Assembly: GCF_001425325.1 (NCBI RefSeq)
Contig: NZ_LMEH01000001.1
Location: 1,764,601 to 1,828,600, forward strand
Direction of reading: 5' to 3'
DNA length: 64,000 bases
Source: Leifsonia sp. Root1293
GTDB lineage: Bacteria > Actinomycetota > Actinomycetes > Actinomycetales > Microbacteriaceae
Positions 8,228 to 17,079 of the stretch are shown here, piece after piece; position 1 is the first letter of the stretch; each line of letters starts with the position of its first letter. The notes under the pieces are model-generated. The model was not told the DNA's origin. It saw nothing but the letters and a program-made list of their open reading frames with translations, and searched no databases. The translations under genes and the position numbers were made by a program.

Positions 8228-9181
8228 ATGACCACCCAGAACCTCCCGCGACGTCGCGCCTACAGGCCGCCCGGACAGCTCGGCGGCCGCACCCCCTTGA
8301 ACGTCTCGTTCAGCCGGAGAGCAGCTGTCGTCGGTTTCCTCGCCCCGGCCCTCATCGTCCTCGCCGTATTCGTTGGATGGCCGATGATCTCAGCGCTGCA
8401 GCTCTCGTTCACCGACGCCAGCGGCTTCGGCGACACCTCCTACGTGGGTCTCGACAACTACGTGCGCGTCTTCACCGACACGAACACCGTCCGAGCGATG
8501 GGCAACACCGCCTTGTACGCGGTCCTGTTCACCCCGGTCGCCATCGTCGTCGCGCTCATCCTTGCGCTCATCGTGAATAGCCCGCGACTTCCCTTCGCCG
8601 GGTTCTTCCGGTCCACCCTCTTCCTCCCGTTCATCGTCTCCCTGGCGGTCGCGGCGTTCGCATGGTCCTACCTGCTCGACCCGCAGATCGGCCTGCTCAA
8701 CTACTGGCTTCAAGGGGTCGGCATCCGGATCGGAAATGTGCTGCAGGATCCCACCTTGGCCATGCCCACAGTTGTCCTCGTCGCCGTGTGGAAAAGCTTC
8801 GGCTTCTACATGGTGATCTTCCTCGCCGGGCTGCAGGAGATCCCAACAAGCATTTACGAAGCCGCTCAGCTGGACGGCGCCACAGGCTGGAAACGCTTCA
8901 CCAACATCACATTCCCCCTGCTCAGCAACACGATGGCTTTCGTCGTCATCGTCGCTCTGATCGCAGCGCTTCAAGCGTTCGATCAGATCTATGTGCTGAC
9001 CGGCGGGGGACCCTACCAAAGCACAGAGACCATCGTGATGCAGATCTACCAGTCCGGATTCAAAGACCTCGAGCTCGGATTCGCGTCAGCCTTGTCCTAC
9101 GTGCTCCTGATCGTGACCCTGCTGCTCAGCCTCGTGCAGTTCCTGTTCTTCGGAAAGCGCGGAGAGGACACCGCCTCATGA
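8228..9181 (+). CDS. Sugar ABC transporter permease 1 (MalF-like)
   Basis: 317 residues from the ATG at 8228, which has a GGAGAC ribosome-binding site; an upstream in-frame GTG at 8183 would run through the hairpin and is unlikely. Six membrane segments are visible. The cytoplasmic EAA loop reads YEAAQLDGATGWKRFTNITFPLL, which docks with the ATPase. It is coupled to the next permease by an ATGA overlap. It forms the translocation channel with that protein; the substrate is unknown but is probably a glucoside because of the downstream glycosidase. Confidence 0.93.
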   Translation: MTTQNLPRRRAYRPPGQLGGRTPLNVSFSRRAAVVGFLAPALIVLAVFVGWPMISALQLSFTDASGFGDTSYVGLDNYVRVFTDTNTVRAMGNTALYAVLFTPVAIVVALILALIVNSPRLPFAGFFRSTLFLPFIVSLAVAAFAWSYLLDPQIGLLNYWLQGVGIRIGNVLQDPTLAMPTVVLVAVWKSFGFYMVIFLAGLQEIPTSIYEAAQLDGATGWKRFTNITFPLLSNTMAFVVIVALIAALQAFDQIYVLTGGGPYQSTETIVMQIYQSGFKDLELGFASALSYVLLIVTLLLSLVQFLFFGKRGEDTAS

Positions 9182-10050
9182 CCGCCATCACCACCAGCCG
9201 AACCCTGACCCGATCGCGCACCACGACACGACGGCCAGACCCTGGTCGCTGGTTATTCTTCGCAGCGTTCCTAGTTGTGACGGGCGCGATCATGCTTCCG
9301 GTGATCATCATCGCGCTGACCGCCTTCAAACCAGCATCCGAAGTCAACGCCTACCCGCCAACTCTCTTTCCGCAACAGTGGACGCTCGACAACTTCCAAG
9401 CGATCTTCTCGGAGCTGCCGTTCGGAAGGCTCATCGTCAACAGCTTCGTGTTCGCCGGCGGCGTCACGATCGCAGCACTGGTCTTCGACTCGATGGCCGC
9501 TTACGCCCTCGCCCGCCTCGACTTCCGCGGATCGAAAGTGTTGCTCATCGTCATCATCGCCACTCTGATGATCCCGTTCCAGGCGACGCTGATCCCGATC
9601 TACCAACTGGTCGCGCAGCTGGGGTGGGTGAACACATTCTGGGGGCTCATCGTCCCCAGAGCAGCAGACGCCTTCGGAATCTTCTTCCTCCGACAGTTCT
9701 TCCTTTCCCTCCCCCGCGATCTCGACAACGCTGCCCGCATTGACGGAGCGTCCGAGTGGAGGGTATTCCGCAGTGTGGTCCTGCCGAATGCGGTTCCAGC
9801 GCTGCTGACGCTCGGCGTGTTCACCTTCGTGAACAACTGGAACGACCTTCTCTGGCCGCTTGTGTTCACCACCGACCAGGACATGGGAACAATCACCTCC
9901 GGACTCACGCTACTCACGGGACCTGGCGGCATCATCCCGCAAGGCGTGATGATGGCCGGCGCGCTGGTCGCTGTCCTTCCGCTACTCGTGATCTTCCTCT
10001 TCGTGCAACGCCGGTTCATCGAGAGCGTCGCAAGCACCGGACTCAAGTGA
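9178..10050 (+). CDS. Sugar ABC transporter permease 2 (MalG-like)
   Basis: 290 residues, starting at the ATG that overlaps the stop of permease 1. Six membrane segments begin with WLFFAAFLVVTGAIMLPVII. The EAA loop reads DNAARIDGASEWRVFRSVVLP and sits before the last helices. The fold and length are typical of the second permease of carbohydrate ABC importers. The stop overlaps a possible ATG (TGATG) of the glycosidase gene, tying the latter into the operon. Confidence 0.93.
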   Translation: MTAITTSRTLTRSRTTTRRPDPGRWLFFAAFLVVTGAIMLPVIIIALTAFKPASEVNAYPPTLFPQQWTLDNFQAIFSELPFGRLIVNSFVFAGGVTIAALVFDSMAAYALARLDFRGSKVLLIVIIATLMIPFQATLIPIYQLVAQLGWVNTFWGLIVPRAADAFGIFFLRQFFLSLPRDLDNAARIDGASEWRVFRSVVLPNAVPALLTLGVFTFVNNWNDLLWPLVFTTDQDMGTITSGLTLLTGPGGIIPQGVMMAGALVAVLPLLVIFLFVQRRFIESVASTGLK

Positions 10051-10112
10051 TGCCCGTTGGCCCCGTCGCTTCCGGCCACTCCCCTTCCGCTTCACAACGA
10101 GACGAGCACGCA

Positions 10113-11384
10113 ATGAAATGGTTCGAGACCGGACGGCTGAACTTCGCGCTCGGCATCGAGGACACCTTCGTCCCTCAAAGCCGCAGTGGCGAACGCCCGA
10201 TCGACGAGTATGACCTCACCCAGCACTACGAGAAGGTTCACGGCGACCTCGCCCTTGCAAAGGAGGTCGGTGCCGATCTCCTCCGGTGGGGAGTGCCGTG
10301 GTACCGGGTGGCGCCGTCTCCTGGAACCTGGGAGTGGTCGTGGGTCGACCAGGCTATGGACCGCTTCCGCCAACTCGAGCTCCGGCCGATTGTCGACCTG
10401 CTCCACTACGGGACCCCGCTCTGGCTGGATGACCAGTTCGCCAGTCCCGACTACCCGAAGCACATAGCTGAGTTCGCCCAGAGGATGGCTGAACGCTACG
10501 GAGATGTCGCAACGGACTACACCCCCGTCAACGAACCGATCATCCATTCCTTGTTCTCCGGCGAATACGCATACTGGCCGCCGTACTACGAAGGCCCCAC
10601 CGGCTTCGCGACGATCGCAGCCTCCCTCGCGGAGGGAATGGTACTCAGCCAGCAGGCGATCGCACGGGAACTCGGAGACAAAGCCAGCTTCGTTCACGTC
10701 GACGCTGGCATGAGATTCGTCGGTGACGTCGACGTTCCCGAGCATCGAGACACGGTGGCGCGGCTACGCCATCAGACCTTCCTGGTCGAGGATCTCGTCA
10801 CCGGGAACGTCGACGACAGGCATCCGCTGATCGCGCAGCTCCGCCAAGGCGGCATCACCGACAACCGATTGGACTGGTTCATCCGAAATGCCGTGCACCC
10901 TGACGTGATGGGGGTGAATTACTACCCGCTGCACTCGACAGAGGTTTTTGAGACCGGAATCCACCACAGCGGAGGTTTCGCCGATCCAAGACCTGCATTC
11001 GACGCCGGGTCCGACGGTCTGCGCGACGTTCTCACGACATACGCAGAACGATACGGCGCTCCGGTGATGCTCACGGAAACGTGTGTGACGGGGTCGGTGG
11101 AGGCGCGGATGGCATGGATGGACGAATCGGTCGCGACGCTTCACGATCTGCGTGCTCAAAACGTCCCCGTTGTCGGTTTCACGTGGTGGCCTCTCTTCGA
11201 CATGTACGAGTGGACCTACAGGCACAGCACCAATCCGAAAGCTGACCACCTGCTCACGATGGGCCTGTACGACCTCGTCGAGACTCGGACCGGCGAGCTC
11301 GACCGCAGGCGGAACCCAGTCGCCGACCGGTTCCAGCATCATGCAACCGCACCATCGACGGTCACCGTCTCGGCCGAAGGTTGA
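10113..11384 (+). CDS. Family 1 glycoside hydrolase-like protein
   Basis: 423 residues from the ATG at 10113. An in-frame ATG at 10050, overlapping the permease stop, would add 21 residues that do not look like part of the fold. The protein is a GH1-like TIM barrel: LRWGVPWYRVAPSPG early, the acid/base motif VNEP with Glu141, the segment VMGVNYYP, and the nucleophile motif LTET with Glu322. Near the end, FTWWPLFDMYEW matches the aglycone-side region. It has no signal peptide, so it would cleave the imported sugar in the cytoplasm. It is shorter than many beta-glucosidases (about 450-480). Confidence 0.85.
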   Translation: MKWFETGRLNFALGIEDTFVPQSRSGERPIDEYDLTQHYEKVHGDLALAKEVGADLLRWGVPWYRVAPSPGTWEWSWVDQAMDRFRQLELRPIVDLLHYGTPLWLDDQFASPDYPKHIAEFAQRMAERYGDVATDYTPVNEPIIHSLFSGEYAYWPPYYEGPTGFATIAASLAEGMVLSQQAIARELGDKASFVHVDAGMRFVGDVDVPEHRDTVARLRHQTFLVEDLVTGNVDDRHPLIAQLRQGGITDNRLDWFIRNAVHPDVMGVNYYPLHSTEVFETGIHHSGGFADPRPAFDAGSDGLRDVLTTYAERYGAPVMLTETCVTGSVEARMAWMDESVATLHDLRAQNVPVVGFTWWPLFDMYEWTYRHSTNPKADHLLTMGLYDLVETRTGELDRRRNPVADRFQHHATAPSTVTVSAEG

Positions 11385-11774
11385 TTCCTACTCGCGTTGA
11401 CGGCCACCGTCTCAGTCAGCTTCGATATCCCTCGTCGGGCAGTGGCGCATCAGCGGTTCGCGCCTCGAACGCGAAGCCTTCGGGTCCGTCCATCCCGCCC
11501 CACTGCCGCCGCTGCATGCCGCCGTGTCGTTGTTTCCTGCGCCGTCAACGAGCAGACAGATTCTGCCACAACCAGTGCCTGCGACTCATGGGCCGAGAGT
11601 ACTCCTGAGGCGGCACACGCTCTTCGATCATTCCTACGTCGTAGGCTGAGCCGACCAAAATCGACCGCACAGGATCCCCAACGAGGAACAACATGTGACT
11701 TGGCCGTAGAGGCGGCCATCTCTCGGCCATAGGCCGAATGGATCTCGACAGCCGGACGTTATTCACACGCCGCG
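11385..11774. other. 390-base gap after the sugar operon
   Basis: No convincing gene or hairpin is seen. Open frames here (11397-11732 plus and others) have arginine/serine-rich, low-information translations typical of non-coding high-GC DNA. Confidence 0.4.
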
Positions 11775-12032
11775 CTACTTGGGCTTGAAGTCCGGGTACC
11801 CCTGGAACGGCGCGGGTCCGTGGCTTCGAATGAACTCGTAGTGCACCCGTTCGCACGCACGCCGGAGGGTCATCCCGTGTCCGATGAGCACGCCTCGGAA
11901 CTCGGCGCGGAAGCGAACATCGCCGTTGACTCGCACGACAGTAACGCGGCCGTACTCGTGATCCTGCGCATCGATCAGCACCCATACCCCCGGCTCGGGT
12001 TCGCTCGCCGCAAGGATTGGGTGCCATCTCAT
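11775..12032 (-). CDS. Small conserved hypothetical protein
   Basis: 85 residues from the internal methionine in MRWHPILAASEPEPGVW; the open frame extends upstream to 12101 but the extra 23 residues look non-coding. The composition is rich in aromatic and basic residues, with a predicted mixed alpha/beta fold and the end GPAPFQGYPDFKPK. I recall similar small proteins opening with RW.PILAA.EPEPGVW in Microbacteriaceae, without known function. It stands alone, convergent with nothing close by. Confidence 0.6.
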   Translation of the reverse strand: MRWHPILAASEPEPGVWVLIDAQDHEYGRVTVVRVNGDVRFRAEFRGVLIGHGMTLRRACERVHYEFIRSHGPAPFQGYPDFKPK

Positions 12033-12185
12033 GAGTCGAACATAGATACGAATATCGCGACGCGCCAAAAACCAGGCCTCCTTGCAGGGAGACCAATGCA
12101 TTCACACCGGACCGTCTCGGAGTGCGGCATATCAAGGGTAGCCACAGGCTCTGTGCCGCCCCTGCGATGGTGAGAAGCTAACCAA

Positions 12186-12728
12186 GTGACACTTCGGAGC
12201 AGGCGCATATGGGCGCTCGGCATGGTCTCGGCCGGGATTGCGCTCTCACTCTCCGGCTGTCGCACCGAGTATCACGGCTACGACAGCGGAATCGATGGCG
12301 TTTTGTGGAGACAGATCGCGTCCTACGAGGATCCGTTGAGCTCGAGCCTCTTCTACCCATCCGTGTACGAACCCATCAGCTACCTGAAGTCGCTTCGAGG
12401 CGAACGCTGGGGCGGCTCCACGCAATCAGCATCCGAACTCCATCTCAAGGAAGGTGGCGTCGTTCTCTACGACCTCACGTCGACCTACAACACCGCCGGG
12501 CTCTCCGTCTTCAAAGCTTCCGGACCTCGTCCCGATGTCCCGACCGACTGGGGCCGCAACTACGACGGTCCAAGCCAGGTATTCACCTGCTACCGGATGG
12601 AAGCCGAGTTCTCCGCGGGAGCGATGCCCTCCGTGGGTCGGACCACATTCGATCATTGTCCGCCAGCCCTCGTCGAGTTGATGCCTGCAGATGCGGCCTT
12701 TGCGAGCGGCGAGGTATTCGACGGCTGA
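12186..12728 (+). CDS. Lipoprotein of unknown function
   Basis: 180 residues with a GTG start. A signal peptide with the lipobox LSGC (Cys25) predicts a membrane-anchored extracellular protein. The mature part is mostly polar and contains a possible structural cysteine pair (in VFTCYRME and FDHCPP). I do not recognise the family. A degenerate copy of the segment DPLSSSLFYPSVYEP is found just downstream, which points to a former duplicate. Confidence 0.7.
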   Translation: MTLRSRRIWALGMVSAGIALSLSGCRTEYHGYDSGIDGVLWRQIASYEDPLSSSLFYPSVYEPISYLKSLRGERWGGSTQSASELHLKEGGVVLYDLTSTYNTAGLSVFKASGPRPDVPTDWGRNYDGPSQVFTCYRMEAEFSAGAMPSVGRTTFDHCPPALVELMPADAAFASGEVFDG

Positions 12729-12776
12729 ACCTGAAAGCGCCCGAACGCTGCGCCCGGCGACCGATCTCTCGCAGAC

Positions 12777-12862
12777 GTCCGGAAGCCGATCCTTTGCGCT
12801 CGGCCCTTTTCCATCCAGCTGCGTACGAACCTCTGCTGGCACTCGCGGAACGTAGCCCCACC
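12777..12862 (+). pseudogene. Remnant of a paralogous lipoprotein
   Basis: The frame reads EADPLRSALFHPAAYEPLLAL, which aligns with EDPLSSSLFYPSVYEPISYL in the intact lipoprotein upstream (residues about 48-67). No start, signal peptide or continuation is present, so this looks like a small piece left from a tandem duplicate. Confidence 0.5.
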
Positions 12863-12916
12863 TCTGCTGCGGCGCGTTGCCGTCCATGGCGGAGCTGGCA
12901 CCCATAGGTTCGGGGC

Positions 12917-13108
12917 ATGTACACCGTCGACTGGTTCACCATCCCGTATATCGCGTTCCTCGTCCTGATGACGCTCGGGACGATCACACTGCTCGTGCTT
13001 CTCGGTCGGCTAATGTTCGTCGCCACACAAGCGCTCCAGAGCTATCGTCGCGGCCAAGAAATCAAGATCTCGCTCCTCCTGAACGAGGACGAGCGCCCGG
13101 GAAACTGA
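12917..13108 (+). CDS. Small single-pass membrane protein
   Basis: 63 residues: a short outside part (MYTVDWFTIPYI), one long hydrophobic segment (about 10-37) and a charged cytoplasmic tail (QSYRRGQEIKISLLLNEDERPGN). The translation has the sharp hydrophobic/charged pattern of a real membrane protein. Function is unknown. A hairpin overlaps its 3' end. Confidence 0.6.
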   Translation: MYTVDWFTIPYIAFLVLMTLGTITLLVLLGRLMFVATQALQSYRRGQEIKISLLLNEDERPGN

Positions 13109-13126
13109 GACGGGCGGAGCTCGTTC
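13081..13126 (+). terminator. Probable terminator hairpin
   Basis: Outer arms GAACGAG (13081-13087) and CTCGTTC (13120-13126) enclose inner arms CGCCCG (13094-13099) and CGGGCG (13111-13116); the bases after it read TTATT. It overlaps the last codons of the small membrane protein gene. The stem has internal mismatches. Confidence 0.4.
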
Positions 13127-13384
13127 TTATTGGCCGACACGGCCACCACGCCACCGCAGGATCACGACCACCTGAACGACAGGGTCCCCGGTGACCGACG
13201 CCGCTGGCGGCGCTGACACGGTGCAGCTCGACGCCAGAGCTCGGGGCGTACCTCGATGAGGCGGTCATCACATCGCTGGTGCTGGCGTTCATGCTTCCGG
13301 TGGTGACCGGATTCGTGTTCGTCCGCGGGACCGTGGACGACACTGAAACACTCGTTCCCGTGGTGAGCGTTCAGGCGCTTGTCC

Positions 13385-13918
13385 TCATCCCGAGATCCCT
13401 GGTTGTTGGTTCAGACTCGATACGGCGACGTCCGTCAGGGTCGCGTCGTCGAAGAGCGCGACAGAGGTGAATGAGTAGATTCCCGCCGAAACCCACTCCG
13501 GCAGGTCTACCGTTTGCGCACCGATAGAAGAACCAACCTCAGTCACGGCCATGCGGCCGTCGGCGCTCAATCCGACGTCACCGCTCGCGAGGATCACGGC
13601 CTCCGAGGCGAGAAGATATACCGTGAAGGTGGCGTCGTCATCGCTTTGGAGCTGCCCGACGCTGACATTGCCCTTGCCGTCAACCACGTCGATCGCAATC
13701 GGGACTGAGAGTGCGCCATCATCGCTACTGGCCGTTGCTGTGAAGTGGGCTTCCTCCATCGCCACGGGATCCGGCCGATTGGCACTCCGGGGCGCGGGTG
13801 CGGGTACGGATGCGGATGGCGCCGGAGCGATTGAAGGAGCCGAGGGAACACACCCGGCCGCTGCGATCATCACCGACACCGCGATGGACGCTGTCAATCC
13901 GGCTTTGAGCCTGCCCAC
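13385..13918 (-). CDS. Lipoprotein of unknown function
   Basis: 177 residues. The signal peptide ends in the lipobox AAGC (Cys23). A Pro/Ala/Ser-rich linker follows (about 25-50), then a beta-rich domain with alternating hydrophobic residues (DGALSVPIAIDVVDGKGN). It follows the osmoprotectant operon by about 90 bases in the same direction and may be co-transcribed with it, though it is not a known part of such transporters. Confidence 0.7.
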   Translation of the reverse strand: MGRLKAGLTASIAVSVMIAAAGCVPSAPSIAPAPSASVPAPAPRSANRPDPVAMEEAHFTATASSDDGALSVPIAIDVVDGKGNVSVGQLQSDDDATFTVYLLASEAVILASGDVGLSADGRMAVTEVGSSIGAQTVDLPEWVSAGIYSFTSVALFDDATLTDVAVSSLNQQPGISG

Positions 13919-14007
13919 TTCTCCCCCTGGTCTGCGGTTCCACGATCATGGCACACACCGGTCCAGTTGAGGCGGATCCTGACACGGTCGGGGGATCCAT
14001 TTGACCC

Positions 14008-14919
14008 CTAGGGCAACGGATTTTCCTCCAACCAGTCCTTTGCGATGCTCGCGGCCGACGCCTGTTCGTTTACGCTTTCCGCGTTCAGCGCCACCAAGCC
14101 ATCGGCGGATAGCGCGGCACTCACTGCGTTGACAATGGCGGTGGCCTTCTTATCGAGAGCGTCGCTGGCGACGGGAACGACGTGGGAAGCCAAGAACAGA
14201 CCTTCGGTGTCTTCGAGTGCGACAAGGTTGTTCTCCTCGATGGACGGATCGGCGGTGTAGATGACCGCGAGCTGGATGGTGCCGTCGCGCAGTGCTTTCA
14301 CGGTCAGGGGTCCGCCGCCGTCTTCGATCGGCGTGAATGCCACGTCGACCCCGTAGGTTGCCTCGAGTCCGGCGGGTCCGAATGGACGCGTTTCTGCTTC
14401 GGAGTTGGCACCGAGCGTTAGTGGTTCGGTGACCTTGGAGAGGTCGTTGATTGTGGTGAGCCCCCACTGTTCGGCGAACTCCTCCGTGACCACGAAGGCG
14501 TCTTGGTCGGTTGCCGCGGACTCGTCGAGGACGCGCACGCCCGCCGGAGCAGCGTCCACAAGTGCGTCGTAGACGTCGGCGTCGAGTCGAGCTGGTGTGT
14601 CAGGTTCCCAGACCTGGAGGAGCGGGCCTGTGTATTCGGGGAAGAGGTCGATGGCTCCGCTCTCGATCTCGGGAACGTACACCTCGCGTTGCCCGATTCG
14701 CAGGTCGCGTTCTACTGCGAATCCACCGGCTTCGAGCGCTTGTGCGTAGATCTCGGCAAGGATTTCGTTCGAGTAGTAGTCCTGAGATCCGACGACGATG
14801 ACGCTGTCCGATCCGCTCGAATTGCCATCGAGGTTGCCGGTTGCACAACCAGCGAGGAGGACGCCCGTTGTCGTCAGGGTCAGGAGAGCTGTGAGGTGCC
14901 GACAGCTTGGTTTCGTCAT
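14008..14919 (-). CDS. Osmoprotectant (glycine betaine/choline-type) ABC transporter substrate-binding lipoprotein
   Basis: 303 residues. Lipobox LAGC (Cys25) follows a signal peptide. The mature part shows the OpuAC/OsmF signatures VVGSQDYYSNEILAEIYAQ, ESGAIDLFPEYTG and LAVIYTADPSI. These proteins bind quaternary ammonium compounds through an aromatic box and deliver them to OpuB/C-type permeases. It is the last gene of the transporter block and overlaps the preceding permease by four bases. The exact ligand cannot be told from sequence. Confidence 0.9.
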   Translation of the reverse strand: MTKPSCRHLTALLTLTTTGVLLAGCATGNLDGNSSGSDSVIVVGSQDYYSNEILAEIYAQALEAGGFAVERDLRIGQREVYVPEIESGAIDLFPEYTGPLLQVWEPDTPARLDADVYDALVDAAPAGVRVLDESAATDQDAFVVTEEFAEQWGLTTINDLSKVTEPLTLGANSEAETRPFGPAGLEATYGVDVAFTPIEDGGGPLTVKALRDGTIQLAVIYTADPSIEENNLVALEDTEGLFLASHVVPVASDALDKKATAIVNAVSAALSADGLVALNAESVNEQASAASIAKDWLEENPLP

Positions 14920-15605
14920 GATGTTCTTTCGGTGAGGTGATGCCGGGTGGCGTTCGATCGGAACGAGAATCGTTTCTGAATCAGGACGAAGATGCCGTCG
15001 AGAAGAAGGGCGAGTGTGACCACCAGTAGGGAGCCGGCAATCAGCTCGGCGTAGTTGCGGGTCTTCAATCCCATGAAGATGTATCGACCGAGACCCGCAT
15101 CAGCCACGTAGGCGGCGAGGGTGGCGGTGGCGACAACTTGGAGGGTGGCGGAGCGAATACCGCCGAGCAATGACGGTGCAGCCAAGGGGATCTCTATGCC
15201 GAAAACGATCTGCAGCTCGGACATACCTTGAGCGCGGGCACCATCGACGACTTCGCTGCTGACGGCCATTACACCCGAATAGGTGCCGGCCAGAATGGAT
15301 GGGGCGGCCAAGACGATGAGGGCGATCATCGGAGCGACCAGCCCTATGCCGACGGCCAGGCCGAGCAGGGTCAGCAGGCCGAGAGTCGGAACAGCCCGGG
15401 CAGCTCCCGCGACGAGAGCGACGCCGAAAGTCCCTCGACGTCGATGCCCAACCAGGACGCCTACGGGGATCGTAATGACCGCTGAAATGAGAACCACCGC
15501 GATGGTGATCGCGAGATGCTCGGCCAGCCGCGCCCATATTCCGCCGTCGCCGCTCCACGATGCGGGGTCCGCGAGCCATTGAAGTGCCTGAGCGATGAGT
15601 CCCAT
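14916..15605 (-). CDS. Osmoprotectant ABC transporter permease
   Basis: 229 residues from the ATG that shares one base with the stop of the other permease (TGATG); the open frame runs further upstream only inside that gene. Six hydrophobic segments are visible, with the family sequence VPTLGLLTLLGLAVG and the loop VDGARAQGMSELQIVFGIEIPLA that contacts the ATPase. It forms the membrane pore together with the other permease. Confidence 0.9.
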   Translation of the reverse strand: MGLIAQALQWLADPASWSGDGGIWARLAEHLAITIAVVLISAVITIPVGVLVGHRRRGTFGVALVAGAARAVPTLGLLTLLGLAVGIGLVAPMIALIVLAAPSILAGTYSGVMAVSSEVVDGARAQGMSELQIVFGIEIPLAAPSLLGGIRSATLQVVATATLAAYVADAGLGRYIFMGLKTRNYAELIAGSLLVVTLALLLDGIFVLIQKRFSFRSNATRHHLTERTS

Positions 15606-16249
15606 CACGCAGCCTTCCGGCGGCGCGCCCATGGGGCCACCGCTCGGCCGGTGAGCACGCACAGCCCATCGAGGAGGACGCCAATGAGTACAACCAGGCA
15701 GATGCCCGTGATGACTTCAGCGACGATCCCTCGTTGGAACCCGTCCGTGAAAAGCGTGCCGAGGCTGCTGATGCCGATGACTGACGACACGGTGACCAGG
15801 CTCACCGTACTGACGACGACGACCCGCAGGCCTGCGACAAGTCCAGGCACCGCAAGAGGCAGGTCGACTGCCCAGAACCGCCCGAGGGACGAGTAGCCGA
15901 TTGCGGACGCCGCGAGTCTTACTTGCTCTGGGACGGAGGTGAAGGCATCGGCCGAGGCGCGGACCATGATCGCCGTCGCATAGATGGTCAGCACGATGAT
16001 GGCGTTCCAGGCCGACCTGAGCCCCACCCCGAAGATCACTGGGATCAACACGAAAAGCGGTAGGGAGGGAATGGCGTACAAAAGTCCGACGACGGCGAGG
16101 GAGGGTTCGCGCGCCCACCTTCGCCCCTGTACGGCCCATCCGATTGGTACGGCGACCATCACTCCGATGACTACTGCGGGTATCGCCAGGGCGAGATGGA
16201 CGATGAAGAGCTGGACGACTCCGTCGATGTTCTGGCTGAGCCATTTCAT
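15605..16249 (-). CDS. Osmoprotectant ABC transporter permease
   Basis: 214 residues. The opening is a membrane segment (QLFIVHLALAIPAVVIGVMVAVPIG). The motif AIPSLPLFVLIPVI corresponds to the first permease domain of OpuB/C-type systems, and the ATPase-contact loop reads VRLAASAIGYSSLGRFWAVDLPLAVP. It overlaps the ATPase gene upstream and the second permease downstream, so the four transporter genes are one translational unit. Confidence 0.9.
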   Translation of the reverse strand: MKWLSQNIDGVVQLFIVHLALAIPAVVIGVMVAVPIGWAVQGRRWAREPSLAVVGLLYAIPSLPLFVLIPVIFGVGLRSAWNAIIVLTIYATAIMVRASADAFTSVPEQVRLAASAIGYSSLGRFWAVDLPLAVPGLVAGLRVVVVSTVSLVTVSSVIGISSLGTLFTDGFQRGIVAEVITGICLVVLIGVLLDGLCVLTGRAVAPWARRRKAA

Positions 16250-17058
16250 CGTTGCAGCGCTCCTATGGGCCGGCCTTCTGCGTCGAGGACCAGTTCGACA
16301 CCGTTTCGAGTGTGAAGTTGCAGGCGCCGTTCCGGACGGTCGACGCCCACGAACTCTGCGACGAACTCGTCGGCAGGTTGCGCGAGGATTTCGGTGGGCG
16401 TTCCCCGTTGGGCGATGACCCCGCCGGCCTTGATGATGACAATCTCGTCTGCGAGTGCGAATGCTTCGTCGATGTCGTGAGTAACGAACAGGATGGTCTT
16501 GGAGAGCTCTCGTTTCAGAGCGATCAGTTCCTGTTGCAGGGTGCGTCGCACGATCGGATCGACAGCGCCGAACGGTTCGTCCATCAGCAGGATGTTCGGG
16601 TTGGACGCTAGTGCGCGCGCCACCCCGACGCGCTGTTGCTGTCCGCCGGAGAGTTGCGCCGGGTACCGCTGCGCTAGCTGCGGGTCCAAGCCCACCAGTT
16701 CGAGCATTTCGAATGAACGAGTGCGCGCTTCTGCTTTGGATGCTCCGTTCAGGCGGGGTACGACGGAGATGTTTTCGACGACGGTTCGGTGTGGCAGGAG
16801 TCCGCCGGATTGCAGGACATATCCGATTGACCTGCGCAGGTGCACTGGATCTGTCGCGGCGAGGTCTTCACCGTCGATGAGGACCCGTCCGGCGGTCGGG
16901 TCGATCATCCTGTTGACCATGCGGAGGAGGGTTGTCTTACCCGATCCGGACGACCCCACCAACACGACCGTGGATCTGCTGGGGATCGTAAGGTCCACGT
17001 CTGCTACCGCAGTGGTGCCGTCCGGGTAGGTCTTCGAGACAGATTCGAACTGGATCAC
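16246..17058 (-). CDS. Osmoprotectant ABC transporter ATP-binding protein
   Basis: 270 residues with all ABC motifs: Walker A GSSGSGKT, the Q-loop in VLQSGGLLPH, signature LSGGQQQR, Walker B ILLMDEPFG and the switch histidine in VTHD. The family segment LRRSIGYVLQSGGLLPHRTV is typical of glycine betaine/carnitine/choline importers. The C-terminal extension is short and lacks a full pair of CBS domains, so the usual ionic-strength sensor of OpuA-type ATPases is absent. Confidence 0.93.
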   Translation of the reverse strand: MIQFESVSKTYPDGTTAVADVDLTIPSRSTVVLVGSSGSGKTTLLRMVNRMIDPTAGRVLIDGEDLAATDPVHLRRSIGYVLQSGGLLPHRTVVENISVVPRLNGASKAEARTRSFEMLELVGLDPQLAQRYPAQLSGGQQQRVGVARALASNPNILLMDEPFGAVDPIVRRTLQQELIALKRELSKTILFVTHDIDEAFALADEIVIIKAGGVIAQRGTPTEILAQPADEFVAEFVGVDRPERRLQLHTRNGVELVLDAEGRPIGALQR

Positions 17059-17079
17059 GACGTGCTCCTCAGCGTTAGT

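Noticed and set aside
13190..13470. Possible membrane-protein gene reading DEAVITSLVLAFMLPVVTGFVFVRG
   Set aside because: The hydrophobic stretch has no start with ribosome-binding site, and the frame turns arginine-rich soon after. At best a remnant.
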